From: Heyndrickxia sporothermodurans | Lineage (GTDB): Bacteria; Bacillota; Bacilli; Bacillales; Bacillaceae_C | Reading direction: 5' to 3' (one strand) | NCBI RefSeq assembly: GCF_016785185.1 | Contig: NZ_JAEKDY010000046.1 | Length of the DNA stretch: 25,779 nucleotides | The notes under the pieces: generated by a model | Databases searched by the model: none | Seen by the model: the letters and a program-made list of their open reading frames with translations, nothing else | What the model was told of the DNA's origin: nothing | In this document: piece by piece, positions 20,769 to 25,779 of the stretch | How the letters are laid out: each line of letters starts with the position of its first letter | Position numbering within the stretch: position 1 is the first letter of the stretch | Program-made: the position numbers and the translations under genes

Positions 20769-21236
20769 TTGAATCAGCTTTCATTAGAAATCCTTCGTGC
20801 ATTTGATCATGTACAACAAAATGCGAGGAAAATTTTTCAGAAAACAGCTTCCGATCATAACCTCTCGATCCCACAATTGGTATTACTAACGAAATTGGCA
20901 CCACAAATTGAAATGACACAAAAGGAGTTAGGTAAGGAAACTCAGCTCCCGAAAAGTACATTAAGTCAGGCCGTTGATGGTCTTGTTTTAGCAGGGTTGA
21001 TTCATCGGCATCCTGTTGAAGACAATCGAAGGGAAATGCAATTGATATTGAGTGAGAAAGGCAAGGAATTTTTTGATACGATATGGTTTCAAAAAGGTAG
21101 TATACATCATGCTTTCGAATGTGCCCTTCGAACATTTACTGAAAAACAGTCCGAGGATTTTCTTGCTGCACTTCGACAAATTGCATTGTTTTTAGAAAAA
21201 GAAATAACTGAACAAGGAGAATGTTCGAATGGCTAA
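20769..21236 (+). CDS. MarR-family transcriptional regulator of the exporter operon
   Basis: A protein of about 155 residues with the MarR layout: an N-terminal dimerisation helix (LSLEILRAFDHVQQNARKIF), then LSIPQLVLLTKLAPQIEMTQ and KELGKETQLPKSTLSQAVDG (recognition helix). The wing VEDNRREMQLILSEKGKEFF with its conserved D-x-R-R comes next, and C-terminal helices complete it. I favour the TTG at 20769. AAAGGAG is 13 bases upstream, which is long, and a TTG at 20742 is possible but has no binding site; an ATG start is absent. The 3' end overlaps the first ABC gene by 8 bases, so they are co-transcribed and probably coupled. The protein likely represses its own operon through the dyad at 20714-20737 and is relieved by an exported compound. 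Confidence 0.85.
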   Translation: MNQLSLEILRAFDHVQQNARKIFQKTASDHNLSIPQLVLLTKLAPQIEMTQKELGKETQLPKSTLSQAVDGLVLAGLIHRHPVEDNRREMQLILSEKGKEFFDTIWFQKGSIHHAFECALRTFTEKQSEDFLAALRQIALFLEKEITEQGECSNG

Positions 21237-22953
21237 GCTATTGAAAAATTTATCATTTTATAAATGGATCGTTCTAGCAGTATTTGGCCTTGTTTTCCTA
21301 CAATCGATGTCAGATCTCTATTTACCTACACTAATGGCGGATATTATCGATAAAGGTGTGGTCGTAGGAGATACGCCATATATTTGGAAAATTGGCGGGC
21401 TTATGTTGCTAGTTTCTGCTTTTGGTGCTTTAGCATCAGTTGCTGCAAGCTATTTTTCATCAAAGGCCGCTATGGGGTTCGGAAGGGATATTCGCCGAAA
21501 AGTCTTTAGCCATGTGGAGAAGTTTTCACTTCAAGATTTTGATGAAGTAGGTACGGCATCATTAATTACGAGAACGACAAATGATATTACTCAAGTACAA
21601 CAAGTGGTCATTATGATGCTTCGTATGGTGGTCAGTGCGCCAATTATGTTTGTAGGTGGACTAATTATGGCACTGTCTAAGGATGCAAAATTATCATTAA
21701 TTATCGTTGTCACCATTCCGTTATTGTTCGGTTCGATCTTATTAATTATGAATAAAGGGATTCCGCTGTTCAAAACAGTTCAGGCAAGATTGGATCGTTT
21801 GAATTTAGTATTGCGTGAAAATTTGACTGGAATTCGGGTTATTCGTGCCTTTAATCGTGAAAAACAAGAAAAGGTTCGGCTTCAAAAGGCGAATAAAGAT
21901 TTAACGGACGTTTCCATTAAAGTAAATAAGGTAATGGCACTTTTAATGCCTGTTATGATGCTTGTGATGAATTTAACAGTTGTAGGCGTCATATGGTTTG
22001 GCGGGATTCGGATTGATAATGGCGCAATGCAAGTAGGGGATCTTATGGCCTTTATTCAATACGTGATGCAAATTATGTTTGCACTTGTGATGGCATCGAT
22101 GATGTTTGTGATGGTGCCTCGTGCTGCAGTCTCGGCAAAACGGATTAATGAAGTTCTAGAAATGGAACCAACGTTTTTGGATGAGGGAAAACAAACAGCC
22201 GATAAGAATCGTGGCACGCTTGAATTTGAACATGTATCATTCAGCTATCCTGGTGCAGAAGAACCTGCATTATCAGATATCCATTTTAAAGCCAATTCAG
22301 GTGAAGTGACGGCGATTATTGGTGGAACAGGAGCAGGAAAATCAACGTTAGTGAATTTGATTCCAAGGTTTTTTGATGTGACTAGCGGGACGATTTGGGT
22401 AAAGGGTGTCGATGTTCGTGACGCTTCGCAAGATGAAGTCCGTTCAAAAATTGGTTTTGTACCTCAGAAAGCACTGCTTTTTTCAGGAACGATTGCGGAA
22501 AATATTCGTTTTGGAAAAGAAGACGCGACTCAAGAAGAAATTATCCATGCTGCAAAAGTCGCTCAAGCGGATGATTTTATTGGTAAAATGGACGCAGGTT
22601 ACAATTCGGTCATTTCACAAGGTGGGGCAAACATATCCGGTGGCCAAAAACAACGTCTTTCAATTGCGAGAGCACTCGTAAGAAAGCCTGATATTTATAT
22701 TTTTGATGATAGTTTTTCAGCCCTCGATTATAAAACGGATGCAAAATTACGTGCTGCACTAAAAAATGAGACAGAAACGGCAACGGTTATTCTCGTTGCA
22801 CAACGGGTGAGTACTGTTATCGATGCAGATAGAATTATCGTTTTAGATAAAGGGAAAATTGCTGGGATAGGAACACATAAAGAATTACTAGAAACAAATG
22901 AAGTTTATCGTGAAATCGTTGAATCACAGCATTCAGAGGAGGAGATTGCATGA
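21229..22953 (+). CDS. yfiB: Heterodimeric ABC exporter, degenerate-site half (YfiB-like)
   Basis: A 574-residue half-transporter with six membrane spans (about residues 15-300) and a C-terminal nucleotide-binding domain. Walker A is GGTGAGKST (from residue 365), and the signature is intact (S470-G-G-Q473). Walker B is IFDD, with Asp494 where the catalytic Glu should be, and the H-loop has Gln525 in AQRVST instead of His. These changes mark the non-hydrolysing site of type IV heterodimeric exporters such as BmrCD or TM287/288. The signature it donates completes its partner's active site. It overlaps the MarR gene upstream and the second ABC gene downstream (ATGA). Length and gene order match Bacillus subtilis YfiB-YfiC; the symbol is given on that basis. 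Likely drug or lipid-like substrate. Confidence 0.9.
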   Translation: MAKLLKNLSFYKWIVLAVFGLVFLQSMSDLYLPTLMADIIDKGVVVGDTPYIWKIGGLMLLVSAFGALASVAASYFSSKAAMGFGRDIRRKVFSHVEKFSLQDFDEVGTASLITRTTNDITQVQQVVIMMLRMVVSAPIMFVGGLIMALSKDAKLSLIIVVTIPLLFGSILLIMNKGIPLFKTVQARLDRLNLVLRENLTGIRVIRAFNREKQEKVRLQKANKDLTDVSIKVNKVMALLMPVMMLVMNLTVVGVIWFGGIRIDNGAMQVGDLMAFIQYVMQIMFALVMASMMFVMVPRAAVSAKRINEVLEMEPTFLDEGKQTADKNRGTLEFEHVSFSYPGAEEPALSDIHFKANSGEVTAIIGGTGAGKSTLVNLIPRFFDVTSGTIWVKGVDVRDASQDEVRSKIGFVPQKALLFSGTIAENIRFGKEDATQEEIIHAAKVAQADDFIGKMDAGYNSVISQGGANISGGQKQRLSIARALVRKPDIYIFDDSFSALDYKTDAKLRAALKNETETATVILVAQRVSTVIDADRIIVLDKGKIAGIGTHKELLETNEVYREIVESQHSEEEIA

Positions 22954-24806
22954 GTAAGCATAAAAAATCGCATCCTCAAGGCGGTGGACCAGGCCATGGC
23001 GGCGGTCATATGATGATGGCCGGACAGAAGGCAAAGAATTTTAAAGGAACCTTCAAGCGTCTGCTTTCGTATTTAAAACCTCTTCGCAATCAATTAATCG
23101 CAGTGTTTGTTGCTGCAACCATGAGTACGATTTTTACCATTGCGGGCCCTAAAATTATGGGAAACGCCATAACTGAAGTATTTAAAGGGGCATATGCAAA
23201 ATTTAAAGGCGTACCGGGTGCCGAAATAGACTTTGGAGCCATTGGTCAGCTTCTCCTCCTTTTAGCAGGTCTATATGTTATTAGTAGTTTATTTACGTAC
23301 ATTCAGCAATACATTATGTCAAGTGTAGCGCAGAAAACGGTGTATCGTTTAAGGGAAGATGTGAATGAAAAGTTAGAGAAGCTTCCACTTAAATATTATG
23401 ATAGTCGTCCAAACGGAGAGACATTAAGTCGAGTGACAAATGATATTGATTTAATAGGAAGTACATTGCAGCAAAGTGTAACGCAGTTTATTACATCGAT
23501 TGTTATGATTGTCGGTATCATTATTATGATGTTGACGATCAGTCCTCTCCTCACATTGATATCAATCTTTAGCTTGCCCGTATCTATCTTTGTGATTAAA
23601 CCAATTTTGAAAAGGTCGCAAAAACATTTTGCTGATCAACAACGGACACTAGGACAGTTAAACGGACATATAGAGGAAATGTATACGGGACACCAAGTAG
23701 TAAAAGCATTTGGACATGAAAAGAAAGCACTTGAACAGTTTGATGAAGTAAATGAAGAATTATATCAAGCAGGACGTAAAGCTCAATTTATCTCAGGAAT
23801 TATTATGCCGATGATGTTTTTCGTTGGAAATTTAAGCTATGTTTTAATCAGTGTTATTGGCGGAATTTTAGTGACAAAAAGAGCTATTTCGATAGGTGAT
23901 ATTCAAGCATTTATTACCTATACAAAGCAATTCACACAACCAATTACACAAACAGCGAACATCGCCAATATTATACAATCAACGGTTGCTGCCGCGGAAC
24001 GTGTTTTTGAACTTCTTGATGAGGAAGAGGAAATTCAAGAAAAGAATACATCAACTTTAACTCATGCAAAAGGTGCTGTTACATTCGAGCATGTTGATTT
24101 CGGCTATGATAAGGATTTATTAATAGAAGATATGAATATTGATGTTCATCCTGGTCAAACAGTCGCCATTGTCGGGCCAACAGGTGCCGGGAAGACGACA
24201 TTGATAAATTTATTAATGAGATTTTATGAACTAAATGGTGGTGCGATTAAAATTGATGGCATCGATACGAGGGAAATATCACGTGAAGATCTACGGACAA
24301 CATTCGGAATGGTGCTTCAAGATACGTGGTTATTTAATGGAACGATAAAAGAAAATTTAGCGTATGGGAAAAATGGTGCGACGGATGAAGAAATCTTCCA
24401 AGCAGCTAAAGCAGCTCGGGCTGATCATTTTATCCGTACACTTCCAGATGGATATGATACCGTATTGAATGAAGAAGCATCGAATATCTCTCAAGGGCAA
24501 AAGCAGTTACTAACAATTGCTCGGGCGATTTTAGCCGACCCTCCGATTATGATTTTGGATGAAGCAACATCAAGTGTTGATACACGTACAGAATTATTGA
24601 TTCAACAGGCAATGAATCGATTAATGGAAGGAAGAACAAGCTTCGTCATTGCTCACCGCCTTTCAACAATTAGAGATGCCGATTTAATTTTAGTAATGAA
24701 CCAAGGAAAAGTAATTGAACAGGGCTCTCACCAAGAATTATTGGAAGTGGATGGGTTTTATGCAGATCTTTATAACAGTCAGTTTTCGAAACAGGTAGCT
24801 GGATGA
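22950..24806 (+). CDS. yfiC: Heterodimeric ABC exporter, catalytic half (YfiC-like)
   Basis: A 618-residue half-transporter. The N-terminal 25 residues are rich in His, Gly and Met (HPQGGGPGHGGGHMMM), then come six spans (about 45-340) and an ATPase domain. Walker A is GPTGAGKTT (residues 409-417), Walker B ILDE with catalytic Glu538, and the H-loop has His569 in AHRLST. Its signature is I-S514-Q-G-Q517 instead of L-S-G-G-Q, the degenerate complement to the partner's Asp/Gln site. Together the pair thus has one working and one crippled ATP site. The ATG overlaps the upstream stop (ATGA, 22950-22953), behind GGAGGAG. A loop of about 18 residues between spans 1 and 2 (GAYAKFKGVPGAEIDFGA) is typical of YfiC/LmrA-type proteins. 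Confidence 0.9.
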   Translation: MSKHKKSHPQGGGPGHGGGHMMMAGQKAKNFKGTFKRLLSYLKPLRNQLIAVFVAATMSTIFTIAGPKIMGNAITEVFKGAYAKFKGVPGAEIDFGAIGQLLLLLAGLYVISSLFTYIQQYIMSSVAQKTVYRLREDVNEKLEKLPLKYYDSRPNGETLSRVTNDIDLIGSTLQQSVTQFITSIVMIVGIIIMMLTISPLLTLISIFSLPVSIFVIKPILKRSQKHFADQQRTLGQLNGHIEEMYTGHQVVKAFGHEKKALEQFDEVNEELYQAGRKAQFISGIIMPMMFFVGNLSYVLISVIGGILVTKRAISIGDIQAFITYTKQFTQPITQTANIANIIQSTVAAAERVFELLDEEEEIQEKNTSTLTHAKGAVTFEHVDFGYDKDLLIEDMNIDVHPGQTVAIVGPTGAGKTTLINLLMRFYELNGGAIKIDGIDTREISREDLRTTFGMVLQDTWLFNGTIKENLAYGKNGATDEEIFQAAKAARADHFIRTLPDGYDTVLNEEASNISQGQKQLLTIARAILADPPIMILDEATSSVDTRTELLIQQAMNRLMEGRTSFVIAHRLSTIRDADLILVMNQGKVIEQGSHQELLEVDGFYADLYNSQFSKQVAG

Positions 24807-24829
24807 TTTAATATGTTATAGAAATCAAG

Positions 24830-24869
24830 AAATAAGAAAATACCCTTTGCTAAGGGTATCTTCTTATTT
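24830..24869. terminator. Bidirectional terminator between the exporter operon and the FMN reductase
   Basis: AAATAAGAA (24830-24838) and ATACCCTT (24840-24847) pair with AAGGGTAT (24852-24859) and TTCTTATTT (24861-24869) around a TGCT loop. The symmetry suits the convergent genes on both sides. Confidence 0.85.
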
Positions 24870-24890
24870 CAGAATTAAAACGATAATTAT

Positions 24891-25424
24891 TTACCTTCTT
24901 AATAATTCGGTAGCAGCATATACAGCCTTTTTGTCATTCAAAATATCTCCCGGCTTATTTCCTTCTCCAAGAACATATCCCTCAAACGTCATACCCATAA
25001 AATCAAAGATATGCTGAAATTGTTGGATTATTGGTAGTCCCTTTACGTATGGTTGATCACCGCCGACAGCAATCACATATGCTTTTTTCTTAGACATGTG
25101 CGTTTTAAATTCAGGATAGTTTGCGTCTCTCATTGTTTGTGACCAACGATCGATAAAGTTTTTCATGATTCCTGACATACTGTACCAATAAATAGGGGTG
25201 GAAAAAATCCATGTATCATGTGGTAACAGACGGTTGATAATGGAGTTGTAATCGTCACTTACTTCTTGAAATCCTTCTTCTGAATGCCTTCCATCTTTGA
25301 TTGGTTGAATGAGATATTCACCTAAGTATATTTTTTCTACTTCTAATCCGTTAATGGCTAGATCTGTTAATGTTTCTGCATTTCCATTCGGGCGGGTTCC
25401 CCCATAAATAACTGCTATTGTCAT
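24891..25424 (-). CDS. NAD(P)H-dependent FMN reductase, flavodoxin fold
   Basis: A 177-residue soluble protein. The first strand and phosphate loop are IAVIYGGTRPNGNAETL (residues 3-19), and the FMN-ring loop is STPIYWYSMSGIMKNFIDRW (about 75-94), the T-P-x-Y-W-x-x-x-x-x-x-K-x-F-x-D-R pattern of the NADPH-dependent FMN reductase / WrbA-like families. A third loop, AVGGDQPYVKGLP, follows. It would reduce FMN, quinones or nitro/azo compounds with NAD(P)H. The start ATG 25424 follows GGAGAGAAG. Upstream are two direct repeats TAATCTTAT 11 bp apart (on the plus strand, 25456 and 25467), a possible operator. It is a single-gene unit; the exact physiological acceptor is unknown. Confidence 0.88.
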   Translation of the reverse strand: MTIAVIYGGTRPNGNAETLTDLAINGLEVEKIYLGEYLIQPIKDGRHSEEGFQEVSDDYNSIINRLLPHDTWIFSTPIYWYSMSGIMKNFIDRWSQTMRDANYPEFKTHMSKKKAYVIAVGGDQPYVKGLPIIQQFQHIFDFMGMTFEGYVLGEGNKPGDILNDKKAVYAATELLRR

Positions 25425-25455
25425 TGTAACTTCTCTCCTTTTATTTAAATTAGTC

Positions 25456-25475
25456 TAATCTTATAATAATCTTAT
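25456..25475. promoter_or_regulatory. Direct repeats upstream of the FMN reductase
   Basis: TAATCTTAT occurs at 25456-25464 and 25467-25475, one helical turn apart (11 bp), 32 to 51 bases before the start codon. Their minus-strand copies contain TATAAG and overlap a likely -10 region. Confidence 0.4.
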
Positions 25476-25500
25476 TAATCGATAAAGAAAAAAGAGATGG

Positions 25501-25547
25501 TTGATATTAGGACTGGTTATTAATACAATGAAAGCAAATTACATTGT
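25501..25547 (+). promoter_or_regulatory. Promoter with adjacent dyad before the small ORF at 25562
   Basis: TTGATA (25501-25506), 17 bp, TACAAT (25524-25529) is a near-consensus sigma-A promoter. ACAATG (25525-25530) and CATTGT (25542-25547) form a 6-bp dyad with an 11-base spacer across the -10 box and expected start point, a likely repressor site. Confidence 0.6.
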
Positions 25548-25561
25548 GAGAAGGTGGAATA

Positions 25562-25696
25562 ATGTTAGCTTCAATACAAAAGGTCGAGGATCATTATTTT
25601 GCGAGATTTGAACGTCAATTACAGCATTCCGTTGGAGAATGTATAAAATTTTGTGTAAATGGTCATAATTTTCTAATAATTATAACTAGGAGATGA
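25562..25696 (+). pseudogene. Short ORF probably truncated by an IS256-family element
   Basis: The ATG at 25562, behind AAGGTGG and a strong promoter, opens 44 codons. The first about 24 (MLASIQKVEDHYFARFERQL...) look like a normal protein start. The last about 20 come from the AT-rich sequence GTATAAAATTTTGTGTAAAT and what follows, which resembles an IS256-type terminus. I read it as the beginning of a gene interrupted at about 25635. No family can be named from 24 residues. Confidence 0.5.
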
Positions 25697-25779
25697 TCAT
25701 TAATGCAAAATTTTAAGGACATGACAATCAGGGAATTGGCTGGTCAATGTGAAACTGTTGACGATATACATGCCATGAT
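25635..25779 (+). mobile_element. Left end of a probable IS256-family insertion sequence
   Basis: The sequence GTATAAAATTTTGTGTAAAT (25641-25660) has the TGTGTAAA core found in terminal repeats of many IS256-family elements. A transposase-like ORF begins 43 bases later. The exact first base is unknown because only one end lies in the window. Confidence 0.5.
25703..25779 (+). CDS. Probable IS256 (Mutator-type) transposase, N-terminus only
   Basis: From the ATG at 25703, about 10 bases after AGGAG, the frame is open to the window end: 25 residues starting MQNFKDMTIRELAGQCETVD and continuing DIHAM. The pattern R-x-L-x-x-x-C-E/K-T-x-x-D-[IV] followed by a helix is like the start of IS256-family DDE transposases of bacilli. 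I recall the resemblance but cannot verify it here. The terminal-repeat-like sequence just upstream supports it. Confidence 0.5.
   Translation, partial: MQNFKDMTIRELAGQCETVDDIHAM

Overview
The window looks like chromosomal DNA of a low-GC, spore-former-type Bacillota, most likely Bacillaceae. Almost every gene starts behind a strong AGGAGG-type ribosome binding site, the AT-rich promoters are sigma-A-like, and the gene families are typical of Bacillus: YitT, YuiD, caa3_CtaG, paired CrcB proteins behind a fluoride riboswitch, BrnQ and YfiB/YfiC. No tool was run. All calls come from reading the bases and recalling protein families.

Layout. 1-141: outward-facing end of an IS3-family insertion sequence that has cut an ABC-type export ATPase gene between its signature motif and Walker B. 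The matching ABC-2 permease and a MerR regulator with a 19-bp-spacer promoter follow (567-2160). 2242-3513: an SDR-like NAD(P)-binding protein between two related hairpins, and a GyrI-like effector-binding protein. 3674-5166: a DUF2243 / CtaG-type membrane pair, plus a 24-residue hydrophobic peptide, behind a promoter carrying a dyad. 5167-9859: small hypothetical and membrane proteins, an AraC regulator, a LapA-like protein, a YitT-like protein, and two 73-residue paralogues that share their leader sequence. 9952-10855: two crcB genes under a fluoride riboswitch (minus strand). 10877-11130: an array of 52-bp GC-rich repeats. 11209-14085: yuiD, brnQ and an FCD-type GntR regulator.

14122-19653: a GNAT acetyltransferase preceded by a five-codon leader and an inverted repeat. 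After a structured, terminator-bearing leader comes an operon of APC permease, class III aminotransferase and succinate-semialdehyde dehydrogenase. It reads as uptake and breakdown of an omega-amino compound such as GABA, beta-alanine or a polyamine product. 19770-24806: an AraC/GyrI regulator, then a MarR gene overlapping two half-transporter genes that form a heterodimeric ABC exporter with one consensus and one degenerate ATP site. 24891-25779: a flavodoxin-fold FMN reductase, then a small ORF that appears to be interrupted by the end of an IS256-family element.

The window is thus bounded by two different insertion sequences, each sitting in or at a broken gene. The rest is a mosaic of efflux, stress and small-molecule-sensing functions with many local regulators (MerR, two AraC, GntR, MarR). 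I see no phage, CRISPR or defence system. The most unusual features are the 52-bp repeat array, the duplicated 73-residue membrane proteins with conserved leaders, the DUF2243/CtaG/mini-peptide cassette, and the leader elements upstream of the acetyltransferase and of the permease operon.
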